Part shown: positions 8,733 to 17,336 of the stretch, in pieces
Layout: each line of letters opens with the position of its first letter
How positions within the stretch are numbered: position 1 is the stretch's first letter
NCBI RefSeq assembly: GCF_024746835.1
Contig: NZ_CP080531.1
Coordinates: forward strand, 4,608,001-4,672,000
Direction of reading: 5' to 3'
DNA length: 64,000 bases
Source: Mesorhizobium sp. AR02
GTDB taxonomy: Bacteria > Pseudomonadota > Alphaproteobacteria > Rhizobiales > Rhizobiaceae
The notes under the pieces: generated by a model
What the model was told of the DNA's origin: nothing
Database searches by the model: none
Seen by the model: the letters and a program-made list of their open reading frames with translations, nothing else
Position numbers and translations under genes: made by a program

Positions 8733-11438
8733 ATGACGGCTGTCGTATCGACCTCTCGACCAAGCATCGCCTCGCTGGAGGCGCCGCGGCTCGCGCACTA
8801 TCTCGCGGTCGGGCTGATCGCCGGCGCCATTATTGCGCTGCAGATCGCTGTGATGCGAGTGTTCGCCGTCGGCAGCTGGTCGCATTTCGGCTCGCTGGTG
8901 GTCAGCCTCGCTATGCTCGGCTTCTCGCTGTCCAGCGTCGTCATATTCGCCGGCAAAAACTGGTTCGACCGCCACTGGCAAGGCGCCGCCACCGCGGCCC
9001 TGCTGCTGATCGGGCCGCTTGCCGTCGGCGCCAACCTCGTTGCCCAGACGGTGCCGTTCAACGCCATCTTCCTGGTTTCGGACCCCGCGCAGAAATGGCG
9101 GCTGCTCGCCAATTTCCTGCTCTATCTCCTGCCGTTCCTGGCCGGCGCGTTCTTCCTCGGTATCGTCTTCCTGAAAAGCCGCACCGCCTTCGGCCGCGTC
9201 TATTTCGCCGATCTCACCGGCTCGGGGCTGGCCGGCCTCGTCGTGCTGGTGTCGCTCTATCTGTTCGCGCCGGAAACCATCATCGTCGTGCCGCTGCTGC
9301 TCTGGGCCGCCGGTTCGCTGCTGTGGTTCTTCGCGTTCGGCGCGTGGAAGAGCGTAGTCGCCGGCGTGGCCGTCGCGGCGCTGTCGATCGCCGGCTACCT
9401 CATGCTGCCCGGCCTGCTCGGCATCCCCGACATTGCCGTGTCGCAGTACAAGGGCGTCGCCTACGCCCGCAATTTTCCGGACGGCAAGCGCATCTACCGC
9501 AGCGTTTCGCCGTTTGGCGATCTGCAGGTCTATGCCAGCTCATACATGCATTTCGCGCCGGGCCTGAGCGACAACGCCGCCTTCGGCATGCCCGAGGTGC
9601 CGGCCAACACCTATGTCGGCATGTATCGCGACGGTGATGGGCCGGAAGGCATCATGCGCAACCTGGCGCCGGCCGAGCAGGTCTATTTCCGCTATTTGCC
9701 GATGCACTATCCCTATGTCATCAAGGACAAGCCCAAAACCTTCGTCGTGCAGTTTGGCGGCGGCATCTCCACGCAAGCCGCGCTCAATGCCGGTTCGACC
9801 TCGGTGACCGTCGCCGAGAGCAACCCGATGACGCTGCGGGCATTTCGCGATCCGATCCTCAGGGATGTCACCGGCGACATCCTGGCCGAGCCGCGGCTCA
9901 AGGTGATCGACTATGACGGGCGGCTGTTCCTGGCCAACACGACGGAACGCTACGACGTCATCGACCTCAGCCTCGCCGACAGCGTCGGCCTGTCCAATCC
10001 CGGCGGCTTCGCCATTTCGGAAAAATATGCCTACACGCGTGAGGCGATGCTGAGCTACATGCATGCGCTCGCCGATGGCGGCGTGCTGTCGGTCACCCTG
10101 TGGAACAAGGAAGAGCCACCGAAATCGGTGCTGAAGCTCTATTCGACCATCGCCGAGGCGGCGAGGACGTTCGACAGCCAAGGTGCCGCCAACGACATCT
10201 TCGCCGTCTCGAGCTATCTCTCGACCACGACCGTGCTGTTCAAGCGCGGCGGCTTCACCGAGGCCGAAATCAAGACGTTGCGCGACTACACCAAGTCGAT
10301 GTCCTGGGAAGAGGTCTATTATCCAGGAATGGTTTATGACGGTTCGGGCGCGCAAAAGGTACTCGATGATTACCGCGCGTCGATCTTCGGCAGCGGACAG
10401 GATGCGACGCTGACCCACCCCGCCGCCGATGCGACCGCACCCGCCGATCCGACCGCGCCCGCGAACCCTGATTGCGATCCGACGGCGCCGGCCGATCCGA
10501 CGCTCGATGCCTGTGCGGGTGCCGGCGGCGATGCCGGCCCGCAGGTGTTGCCGGCGACGGAACTGCAGCGCATGACCTGGCACGCGCTGTTGACCGGCGG
10601 CTGGGAAAAACTCGCCGGTGACTATGTCTTCGACGCGCGGGCGCTGAGCAACGACCAGCCCTATTTCGCCGCCTATGTGAAGGTCCCAGACCTGCCGCGC
10701 ACGCTCGACCGGCTCGATTTGTTCCAGGACGATTGGGGCTATCTCTTGATCTGGGCGACGCTCGGCATTGCCTGCATCACGGCGGCATCGCTGGTGCTGT
10801 TGCCGGTCCTCTTCGGCTGGCGCATCGTGTTCTCGCGTTCGCGCGGCAAGCTCGGCACCATCCTCTATTTCGCCTGTCTCGGCCTCGGCTACATCATGGT
10901 CGAGGTCGGGCTGATCAGCCGCTTCACCGTCGCGCTCGCCAATCCGACCGTGTCGGCCTCGGTGCTGATTTCGTCGATGCTGGTGTTTTCCGGCCTCGGC
11001 AGCCTGTTTGCCGAACGCATCTTCGACCGTGCCAGGACCCTGCTGCCTATAGTGCTGCTGGCGGTCTGCGTGCTGTTGCTCGCCTATGGCTTCTATCTGT
11101 CGCCGGTGCTCGACTGGATCGGCGCCTATCCCTATGCGGTCCGCCTGCTGCTCTGCTTCCTGCTGGTGTCGCCGCCGGCCTTCCTGATGGGCATGCCGAT
11201 GGCCACCGCCATGACCTGGCTGGCGCGGCTCGGCAAGGAGCATCTGTTCGTCTGGGCCTGGGGTATCAATGGCTGCTTTTCGGTGATCGGTTCGGCCGCG
11301 GTGCCGATCGTCGCCACCAGCTTTGGCTTGAGCGCCGTGCTGCAATGGTCGGCGATCGCCTATCTCATCGCCATTCCGGCCTTCTTCGCGGTGCTGTTGC
11401 CGTCGAAGGCACCGGCCATCCGGCTGGTCGCGGTCTGA
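8733..11438 (+). CDS. Polytopic membrane protein with spermidine-synthase-like domain
   Basis: The 901 residues have an N-terminal block of about six to seven membrane helices (about 25-230) and a central soluble part. A Rossmann-like stretch (VVQFGGGISTQAALNAG, then VTVAESNP) resembles spermidine synthase and other SAM-type folds. A second block of about seven helices (about 665-895) completes the protein. Fusions of transporter-like helices with a polyamine-aminopropyltransferase-like domain are known in bacteria, mostly without assigned function. Residues about 560-605 are a low-complexity insert built on DPTAPADPT repeats with two cysteines. It follows the Tat methyltransferase-like gene by 22 bases and overlaps the next gene by three bases, so the three are probably translated together. 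No canonical acidic catalytic pair was confirmed by eye. Confidence 0.75.
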   Translation: MTAVVSTSRPSIASLEAPRLAHYLAVGLIAGAIIALQIAVMRVFAVGSWSHFGSLVVSLAMLGFSLSSVVIFAGKNWFDRHWQGAATAALLLIGPLAVGANLVAQTVPFNAIFLVSDPAQKWRLLANFLLYLLPFLAGAFFLGIVFLKSRTAFGRVYFADLTGSGLAGLVVLVSLYLFAPETIIVVPLLLWAAGSLLWFFAFGAWKSVVAGVAVAALSIAGYLMLPGLLGIPDIAVSQYKGVAYARNFPDGKRIYRSVSPFGDLQVYASSYMHFAPGLSDNAAFGMPEVPANTYVGMYRDGDGPEGIMRNLAPAEQVYFRYLPMHYPYVIKDKPKTFVVQFGGGISTQAALNAGSTSVTVAESNPMTLRAFRDPILRDVTGDILAEPRLKVIDYDGRLFLANTTERYDVIDLSLADSVGLSNPGGFAISEKYAYTREAMLSYMHALADGGVLSVTLWNKEEPPKSVLKLYSTIAEAARTFDSQGAANDIFAVSSYLSTTTVLFKRGGFTEAEIKTLRDYTKSMSWEEVYYPGMVYDGSGAQKVLDDYRASIFGSGQDATLTHPAADATAPADPTAPANPDCDPTAPADPTLDACAGAGGDAGPQVLPATELQRMTWHALLTGGWEKLAGDYVFDARALSNDQPYFAAYVKVPDLPRTLDRLDLFQDDWGYLLIWATLGIACITAASLVLLPVLFGWRIVFSRSRGKLGTILYFACLGLGYIMVEVGLISRFTVALANPTVSASVLISSMLVFSGLGSLFAERIFDRARTLLPIVLLAVCVLLLAYGFYLSPVLDWIGAYPYAVRLLLCFLLVSPPAFLMGMPMATAMTWLARLGKEHLFVWAWGINGCFSVIGSAAVPIVATSFGLSAVLQWSAIAYLIAIPAFFAVLLPSKAPAIRLVAV

Positions 11439-12373
11439 TGCCGGACCGGCGCGCCATCGTCGCCGGACTGCTGGCCACGGCGGTGTTTCCGGTGGCGAGC
11501 CAGGGGGCGCGCTTGCACAAGGCCATCTCGACCATCGTGCCGTTCAAGGCATCGCCCTTTCCCTACCGGGGTAAGCTGCCCGACGGCACCGCGCCGTTTC
11601 TCGACGTGACGGGGGCGGATGGAAGGCGCGGCCACACCTCGCCGCGCGGCGGCATCTATTGGGAAGACGAGACCTATTCCGACCGCTCGACGCTGCTGGC
11701 GGTGCCGAAAGGGTTCGATCCGGCCAGGCCGGCGGTCATCGTCGTGTTCTTCCACGGCAATGGCGCGACCTTGCAGCGCGATGTGGTTGGCCGCCAGCGG
11801 GTCGTCGCCCAGGTCGAGGCGTCGGGCCTCAACGCCGTTGTGGTGGCGCCGCAATTCGCCAGCAATGCGCAGGATTCCAGCGCCGGCAATTTCTGGACGC
11901 CGGGCTATTTTGCCAGGTTTATGGCCGAGGCCGCGCAAGGCCTGGCCAGGCTGACCGGTGCCAAGGCGGCAAAATTCGACGCCATGCCGGTGGTGTTGGT
12001 CGCCTATAGCGGCGGCTACAATCCGGCCGCCTTCATTCTCAGGAACGGTGACATCATCGGACGCCTGCTCGGCGTCATCCTGCTCGACGCGGTCTTCGAC
12101 GAAGCCGACATCTTCGCCAGCTGGATCGCGCAGCACCGGAAGAGTTTCTTCGTCAGCGCCTATGGCAAGTCCTCAGCTTCCGGCAATGCCGAGATCAGGC
12201 AGTTGCTGACGAGCCAGGGGATAGACGCCAGTTCCGATCCGCCGCGCCGCCTCGAAGCCGGCACCATCGCCTTCCTCGCCTCGGATGCCGCCCACGACAC
12301 GTTCGTCACCCGCGCCTTCGTCGGCAATCCGCTGCAATGGTTTCTCAGCCGCTTGCACGGCTTCGCGCGCTAG
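11438..12373 (+). CDS. Secreted alpha/beta-hydrolase-like protein
   Basis: The ATG at 11438 overlaps the previous stop (TGATG), giving 311 residues. The N-terminus MPDRRAIVAGLLATAVFP resembles a short Tat or Sec signal (RR followed by a hydrophobic run). The body has VIVVFFHGNGATLQRD, the oxyanion-loop pattern of alpha/beta hydrolases. VVLVAYSGGYNP is probably the nucleophile elbow (Ser in AYSGGY), and a late histidine (ASDAAHDTFV) could complete the triad. The substrate is unknown; a sugar, ester or peptide hydrolase are all possible. Third gene of the operon. It is convergent with the LysR gene, 14 bases away. Confidence 0.65.
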   Translation: MPDRRAIVAGLLATAVFPVASQGARLHKAISTIVPFKASPFPYRGKLPDGTAPFLDVTGADGRRGHTSPRGGIYWEDETYSDRSTLLAVPKGFDPARPAVIVVFFHGNGATLQRDVVGRQRVVAQVEASGLNAVVVAPQFASNAQDSSAGNFWTPGYFARFMAEAAQGLARLTGAKAAKFDAMPVVLVAYSGGYNPAAFILRNGDIIGRLLGVILLDAVFDEADIFASWIAQHRKSFFVSAYGKSSASGNAEIRQLLTSQGIDASSDPPRRLEAGTIAFLASDAAHDTFVTRAFVGNPLQWFLSRLHGFAR

Positions 12374-12387
12374 ACCTGGGCAGCATT

Positions 12388-13317
12388 TCAAGCGGGCAGG
12401 GCGCCATCGATGCCAGTACCCGCGGCTGCCCTGAGTGCCGCCGCCACCGCTGCGGCGCGGCGCGCTTTCGAGCCGTGTTCGGGCCAGACAATGCGGCGCT
12501 TGATGGTCAGTGCCGGTACCTCGCGCGCGATCTCGACGAGATGGCCCGCGTCGAGATGGCGGCGCAACACCAGTTCACTGGCCAGCAACGCACCCATGCC
12601 GGCGATCGCTGCTTGCGCGGCGACAATGGTCAATCCGAAGCGTGGACCTTGGTCGATATCTTTCCTTTGCCGCGTTGCCGCAGTGAACCAGTCCCGCCAG
12701 GTGGGGTAGACATCGTCACCCATCATCGGGTCGATGTGCAGCAGCGGCATCCTGTCCAGCGCCTCCGCCGCGTCCGGCCCGACATGACCCTCGACCAGCG
12801 CCGGCGCGCAGGCCGGGATGACCCGTTCGGTAAAGAGGTCAAGTGCCGCGATGTCCGGTGCCGATCCCTTGCGGTAGCTGATGGCGAGGTCGACGCTTTC
12901 CTCCGCCATGGCATCGAGCCCGATGGAAGCGACAATGCGGACCTCGAGCCGTCCCAGGGCCGGCCGCACCATGGCAAGGCGCGGCGCGAGCCACAGCGAG
13001 GCGAAGGACGGATCGGCCGAGATGGTGAAGGTCTCGGCCCGCCGTTCGAAGCGCAGCCGGCGCATGCCGGAGGCGAGCGCATCGAAGCCGCGGTCGATGT
13101 CGGGCAAGGCGGCCTCGGCGGCGCGGGTCAGCACAATGCCATTGCCTTCGCGCCGGACCAGCTTGACGCCGAGCCGCTCTTCCAACTGCCGGATCTGGTG
13201 GCCGATGGCGCCGGGGGTGACGCCCAGTTCCTCGGCGGCGCGTGTCAGGCTGCCGGCCCTGGCGGCGGCCACCAGCGCCCTAAGACCGGAAAGCGGCAAA
13301 TCCCTCAACGCCGTCAT
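12388..13317 (-). CDS. LysR-family transcriptional regulator
   Basis: The 309 residues carry an N-terminal winged helix (LSGLRALVAAARAGSLTRAA, then ELGVTPGAIGHQI) and a periplasmic-binding-like effector domain. The SLTRAAEELGVTPGAIGHQ helix pattern is of the GcvA-like subgroup. It is divergent from the dioxygenase gene, with 99 bases between starts. A palindrome with T-N11-A geometry (13319-13337) abuts its own start codon, which suggests autoregulation and control of the neighbour. The effector is unknown; by neighbour it may be a trimethylammonium compound or other dioxygenase substrate. Confidence 0.9.
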   Translation of the reverse strand: MTALRDLPLSGLRALVAAARAGSLTRAAEELGVTPGAIGHQIRQLEERLGVKLVRREGNGIVLTRAAEAALPDIDRGFDALASGMRRLRFERRAETFTISADPSFASLWLAPRLAMVRPALGRLEVRIVASIGLDAMAEESVDLAISYRKGSAPDIAALDLFTERVIPACAPALVEGHVGPDAAEALDRMPLLHIDPMMGDDVYPTWRDWFTAATRQRKDIDQGPRFGLTIVAAQAAIAGMGALLASELVLRRHLDAGHLVEIAREVPALTIKRRIVWPEHGSKARRAAAVAAALRAAAGTGIDGALPA

Positions 13318-13318
13318 G

Positions 13319-13337
13319 TTTTGAGTTTATCTCAAAA
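13319..13337. promoter_or_regulatory. LysR-type operator
   Basis: TTTTGAG and CTCAAAA are perfect 7-base arms around TTTAT, and the core gives T-N11-A (13322-13334). It sits two bases upstream of the LysR start and about 80 bases upstream of the dioxygenase start. It is the obvious candidate site for the divergent regulator. Confidence 0.6.
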
Positions 13338-13416
13338 CTTGCAGAAGGGAACTCGTTTGAAGGGGGATTTTCCCTGCCTAGGCTTGTCGAAGAAATTCAA
13401 CCGCAGGGGATGCCAG

Positions 13417-14631
13417 ATGCTCGACACGCCAAAACATGCAAGCCAGCCAAGACACGCAGCCTTACAAGCGGCGCCGATCCGTGCCATGCGGGCCGAAGGC
13501 GCACATGTCACTGTCGAACTGGCGGACGGGCGCTCGGCAAAACTCTCGACGCGCTGGCTGCGGCTGGCCTGCGAATGCGAGCAATGCGGCGATACCGCCT
13601 CGGGCAAGAGGTGGCTGACGCCGGCCGATATCGACAAGGCCATCCATGCCGAAAGCTTCGACGTCTCCACGCCCGGGCAGATCACCGCCATCTGGCAGGA
13701 TGGGCATGTGTCACATTACGACGCGGCTTTCCTCGCCGGTCATGCCGGTGGCTCAGGCCCGGTGCGTTTCCAGCCGCAATTGTGGAACAACGATCTCGCT
13801 ACACGGCTCGGGCGCTTCGCTTTCGACGCGGTGGTCGCGGATGATGAGGCACTGTTCCAGTCGCTGCGGGCGTTGCGCGACCACGGCATCGCCATGCTGA
13901 CCGGCGTTCCGGCCGAGACGGAAGCAACAGTGCGGGTTGCCGGCCGCTACGGGCCGATCCGCGAGACCAGCTACGGCAAGGTGTTCGACCTGATCTCGCG
14001 GCCGGATGCGCGGGTGGCGGGCGAGACAGCACGGGCGCAGATCCCGCACACCGACGAACCGTTCCGCTATGCGCCGCCGGGCTTCATCTTCTTCCACGCC
14101 ATCCGTACGGGGGCGGGCACCGGCGGCACCTCGCTGATGGTCGACGGCTTTCATGTCGCCGAACGGATGCGGAGGCACACGCCCGAACTGTTCGACCTGT
14201 TGACGCGGCATGGCGTCACCTTCCACCGCGAGCATGAAGGCGAGGTGTTCTTCAGCGCCGAGGCGCATGTCATCGGCCTCGACGCGACAGGCGCGGTCAC
14301 CGGCATCCGCTACAATGACCGCTGCCTGGCACCGCAATGGGCGCCTCTGGACCGGATCGACAGCCTGATCGAGGCGCTGGCCGAACTGACACGGCTGATC
14401 TGCGATCCGCAGAACCAGTTCCAGCACCTGCTGCAGCCGGGCGAAGTGCTGGTCTTCGACAACCAGCGCGTCCTGCATGGCCGCAGCGCCTTCGATCCGA
14501 CGCTGGCGGTGCGCCATCTCAGAAGCTGCAACATCGACCGCGATGGCGTGCACAGCGCGTTTCGCTCGCTGGCGCGCCGGTTCGCGCCGGGGGAGGCGGA
14601 AGCGGTGCTGTACCAGGGTGCGATTTTCTAA
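13417..14631 (+). CDS. Gamma-butyrobetaine hydroxylase-like Fe(II)/2-oxoglutarate dioxygenase
   Basis: The 404 residues have two domains. The N-terminal DUF971-type domain carries a CECEQC zinc cluster (Cys52, 54, 57) with a likely histidine ligand in DGHVSHYD (His97 or 100). The C-terminal TauD/TfdA domain has the iron facial triad His211 and Asp213 (HTDEPF) plus His353 (VLHGRSAFD), with 2-oxoglutarate-anchoring arginines near 355-368. This architecture matches gamma-butyrobetaine and trimethyllysine hydroxylases of carnitine synthesis, but bacterial relatives use varied substrates. The start at 13417 (MLDTPKHASQ) is the first ATG after the regulator-gene intergenic region. It is divergent from and probably controlled by the LysR gene. 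Confidence 0.85.
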   Translation: MLDTPKHASQPRHAALQAAPIRAMRAEGAHVTVELADGRSAKLSTRWLRLACECEQCGDTASGKRWLTPADIDKAIHAESFDVSTPGQITAIWQDGHVSHYDAAFLAGHAGGSGPVRFQPQLWNNDLATRLGRFAFDAVVADDEALFQSLRALRDHGIAMLTGVPAETEATVRVAGRYGPIRETSYGKVFDLISRPDARVAGETARAQIPHTDEPFRYAPPGFIFFHAIRTGAGTGGTSLMVDGFHVAERMRRHTPELFDLLTRHGVTFHREHEGEVFFSAEAHVIGLDATGAVTGIRYNDRCLAPQWAPLDRIDSLIEALAELTRLICDPQNQFQHLLQPGEVLVFDNQRVLHGRSAFDPTLAVRHLRSCNIDRDGVHSAFRSLARRFAPGEAEAVLYQGAIF

Positions 14632-14639
14632 GGGCTCAC

Positions 14640-14850
14640 AGCGCGGGTTCCTCGCCCCCACGTCAGTGGGGGAGAGGTGGCTCGGCGAAGCCGAGACGGA
14701 GAGGGGGCGGCGCGGCGTTGAATGTTCAGAGCAAACTTGCCAGCGCCGCAGCCCCTCTCCGACCGCTTCGCGGCCACCCAGCCGGGGCGAGCCACGGGTC
14801 TCGCCCGTCCTTCGGACCCCCCGCTTTGCGGGGGCGAGGAACCCAAGTTC
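14640..14850. repeat. Intergenic element with terminal inverted repeats, about 200 bases
   Basis: GGGTTCCTCGCCCCC near 14650 and GGGGGCGAGGAACCC near 14828-14842 are perfect 15-base terminal inverted repeats. Inside lie further partial hairpins, including CCCCCACGTCAGTGGGGG (14660-14677). It fills the gap between the convergent dioxygenase and EF-hand-like genes and has no coding frame. The layout suggests a small non-autonomous mobile element or a paired palindromic repeat. Confidence 0.6.
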
Positions 14851-14859
14851 TGCCGGGCC

Positions 14860-16116
14860 TCAGTTGAACCACAGCGCAAACGTCAGGAAACCACCGCCGC
14901 CGAACTCGCGCTGGATCTGGTCGAAATCCTCGCTGGTCAGAATCTTGCCGCTTTCGAGGTAGGGCGCGATGCCCGGGCCGGTGATCGACAGCACCAGGTC
15001 GAAAGGCTTCGGCTCGTCGAAGAAGCGCTTCATGTTGATGCCCTTGCCTGTGATGCGGAAATGCGGCAGCAGGGCGCGGCCTTCGAGGAGGTCCTCGGCC
15101 ATGGTCAGAGTGGCGAGCCAGGCCTGGACCTGCTCCTCGCCGACTTCGAGGCCGGTGAGCGGGTTCTCGCCCTTCTGCTGCGGGCCGGGCAGCCATTCGC
15201 GGTCATTGTCGGTCTCGGCGCGGATCGCTTTCCAGTCCTCGCGCGACAACCGGATCATTTCGAGCAATTCCTGGCGCGCCGCCTTGCGGCGTTCCGGCTC
15301 GACCACCGGCCAGTTGATGAGATGCACCATCGAGATGAAATCGGCGATGCGCCATTCCGAGGAGAAGATGTTCGAGCCCATCTCGCTCGGCGGGGGCACA
15401 AGAATGTCCTGCAATGGCAGTTTGGCGCGCGGGAACAGCATGTGGAACGAACCGTCGAAAGTGTTTTTGAAATCATGCGCCAGCCAGAAATCCGCCTGCG
15501 CCATCAGGAACTCGGCATAGCCCTGCAGCCAGTAACCATCGGCGCGGTCGAAGCGGAAGGTCAGCGCCGGTGCGGTGTCGCCCTGCGAAATGCTGCCGCG
15601 CGACAGCGCGGCCATGATCGCCGCCATGCTTTCGTCCGGGGCGATCGTGCCGTCCTCGTTGAGGTCGATGCCGACATGGGTGAGATCGATGACCATGCCG
15701 ATATCGGCATCGGCGGGCACCGAACCCAGCGTGGCGGCGGATTTTGCCAGCCGGTCGCGGAAGGCGACCAGTATGGCGCGGAACTCTTCGTAGGTCAGCG
15801 GCTCGGGGTTGGGATTGGGCGGCACCGGCAGCTGCATCAGCGGCAGCATGAAGGATTGCGGGCTTTCGAAACCATGGCGGTGCAGACCGCTCGCCAGCAA
15901 TTCCAGCGCCGTGAAGAACTCGCCGGCGCCGGCCGCATAGGCCGACGCTGGATCTTTCGGCGCGGCAGCCTCCAGCGTCGACAGGGCGCTGTCGCGCGCG
16001 GCCACGGTTTTTGCCTCGAACAGAGCGGTTGCCGCTTCGGGCATGGCAGCACTGGCGGAAGACCAGGGCAAAAGCACAACGAAGACGGATGCCAGCAGGC
16101 TTGCTATTCGTGTCAT
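14860..16116 (-). CDS. Exported hypothetical protein with one EF-hand-like loop
   Basis: The start at 16116 gives 418 residues with a Sec signal (MTRIASLLASVFVVLLPWSS, cut after about ASA at 23). I do not recognise a named family. Residues 151-162 (DLNEDGTIAPDE) match the 12-position calcium-binding EF-hand loop (D, N, D at 1, 3, 5, Gly at 6, Ile at 8, Glu at 12). Tryptophan-rich segments follow (ADGYWLQGYAEFLMAQADFW). A single EF-hand-like loop in an exported protein suggests a structural Ca2+ site. It is divergent from the CapA-like gene, with about 90-155 bases between. The stop lies just past the repeat element. Confidence 0.7.
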   Translation of the reverse strand: MTRIASLLASVFVVLLPWSSASAAMPEAATALFEAKTVAARDSALSTLEAAAPKDPASAYAAGAGEFFTALELLASGLHRHGFESPQSFMLPLMQLPVPPNPNPEPLTYEEFRAILVAFRDRLAKSAATLGSVPADADIGMVIDLTHVGIDLNEDGTIAPDESMAAIMAALSRGSISQGDTAPALTFRFDRADGYWLQGYAEFLMAQADFWLAHDFKNTFDGSFHMLFPRAKLPLQDILVPPPSEMGSNIFSSEWRIADFISMVHLINWPVVEPERRKAARQELLEMIRLSREDWKAIRAETDNDREWLPGPQQKGENPLTGLEVGEEQVQAWLATLTMAEDLLEGRALLPHFRITGKGINMKRFFDEPKPFDLVLSITGPGIAPYLESGKILTSEDFDQIQREFGGGGFLTFALWFN

Positions 16117-16272
16117 CTTTCTCTCCCAAGCGGTGTCGGGCGACCATACACAGATTTGCGGCGGCGCGCCTGTCAGCGCAGATGCGCTGTCCAAATCGTT
16201 GCATGATTGTCGACGGTTACGCTTCAACCAGCCCGGCGGACGGTCTACAGAAGGCAAACGATTGGGCATCGC

Positions 16273-17298
16273 GTGTCGAACTATCCGCTTTCCTACAAAC
16301 TGTCCTGGCTGCCGCGTTTCCTGAAGCCGTCGCTTGGCGGTGACGGCAACGGCTTTGCGCCGATGGCGGGGACGTTGATGGAGCCACCGCCAAGAAAGAC
16401 GGTGCGGCTTGCCTTCATCGGCGACATCTCGGCGGTGGCCAACCGCAGCGCGCCGGACTGTGATCCAGTGATAAAAGAACTGCTTGGCGCTGCCGATCTG
16501 GTGATCGGCAATTGCGAAAGCCCTGTCGTGGACGGGCCGAGCGCCGTGCTCGGCACAAAGCTCGGCACGCACCATGCGATGAGCGAGCGGTTTCTGGCCG
16601 AGGCGCTCGCCGCGGTCGGTCTTGCGCGGGAAAGACTGGTGCTTTCGCTGGCCAACAACCATGCGCTCGACCAGGGCGTCACCGGTTTCGACGAGACGGT
16701 GGCGGCGCTGAAGCGGCTTGGCATCCGCACCATTGGCCTGGCCGCCGACGGCCCGGTGCAGCCGGTCAAAGTCGGGCCGCTGGATGTCGGCTTGGCGGCC
16801 TTCACGCTGTGGCGCAATGCGGATGAAGATCTGTTTGCCGGGCGTGTTTCCATGGCCAGCGATGCAGAGCGCTGGCCGCGCGGTCTCGACCTCCTCTGCG
16901 CGGTGCCGCATTGGGACTGGGAGTTCCGGCACTTTCCGCGCGCCGGGACGCGGGCGCTGGCGAGGCGCCTGGCCGGGCAGGGCGTCGGGCTGATCGCCGG
17001 CCATCATTCGCATGTGGTGCAGCCGATGGAGCGAATTGGTGAGACCGTCGTCGCCTATGGGCTCGGTGATTTCCTCGGCACCGCCCTTGCCCGCCAGCCT
17101 TGGCCGGGGCGCATTGGCGGGATTTTCGTTGTCGATGTCAGCACCGATGCAGGGACGCGTGGTGTGGTTGCGTCTTACCGGCTGTATCCGTTCGTGCGGC
17201 TGCGGGACCGGGACCATGAACGGCTGGTGCCGGTGGCAGGGTTGGAGAGGGCGATCAGGGGAAAGGTCGAGGGGCGGTTGAGCGCGATCTTTCCTTAG
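16273..17298 (+). CDS. CapA-family (poly-gamma-glutamate synthesis type) metallophosphatase-like protein
   Basis: The CapA fold signatures are clear: IGDIS, ADLVIGNCESPVV, LANNHALDQG, and GHHSHVVQP with the paired histidines that bind metal in calcineurin-like phosphoesterases. No signal peptide is seen, so it looks cytoplasmic or peripheral. The start is uncertain. The GTG at 16273 (VSNYPLSYKL, 341 codons) is preferred because sequence before it is arginine-rich and unlike a protein N-terminus. A TTG at 16207 would add 22 residues. Members take part in capsule or exopolysaccharide processes, and some are hypothetical phosphatases. It is divergent from the EF-hand-like gene. Confidence 0.8.
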   Translation: MSNYPLSYKLSWLPRFLKPSLGGDGNGFAPMAGTLMEPPPRKTVRLAFIGDISAVANRSAPDCDPVIKELLGAADLVIGNCESPVVDGPSAVLGTKLGTHHAMSERFLAEALAAVGLARERLVLSLANNHALDQGVTGFDETVAALKRLGIRTIGLAADGPVQPVKVGPLDVGLAAFTLWRNADEDLFAGRVSMASDAERWPRGLDLLCAVPHWDWEFRHFPRAGTRALARRLAGQGVGLIAGHHSHVVQPMERIGETVVAYGLGDFLGTALARQPWPGRIGGIFVVDVSTDAGTRGVVASYRLYPFVRLRDRDHERLVPVAGLERAIRGKVEGRLSAIFP

Positions 17299-17336
17299 TG
17301 CGGCAAGCGACGAGACTTTGCCTATCCTACAAGCGT

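Noticed and set aside
10733..11437. Upstream extension of the hydrolase-like gene
   Set aside because: This frame overlaps the membrane-protein gene in another frame; the TGATG overlap at 11436-11440 gives a natural start.
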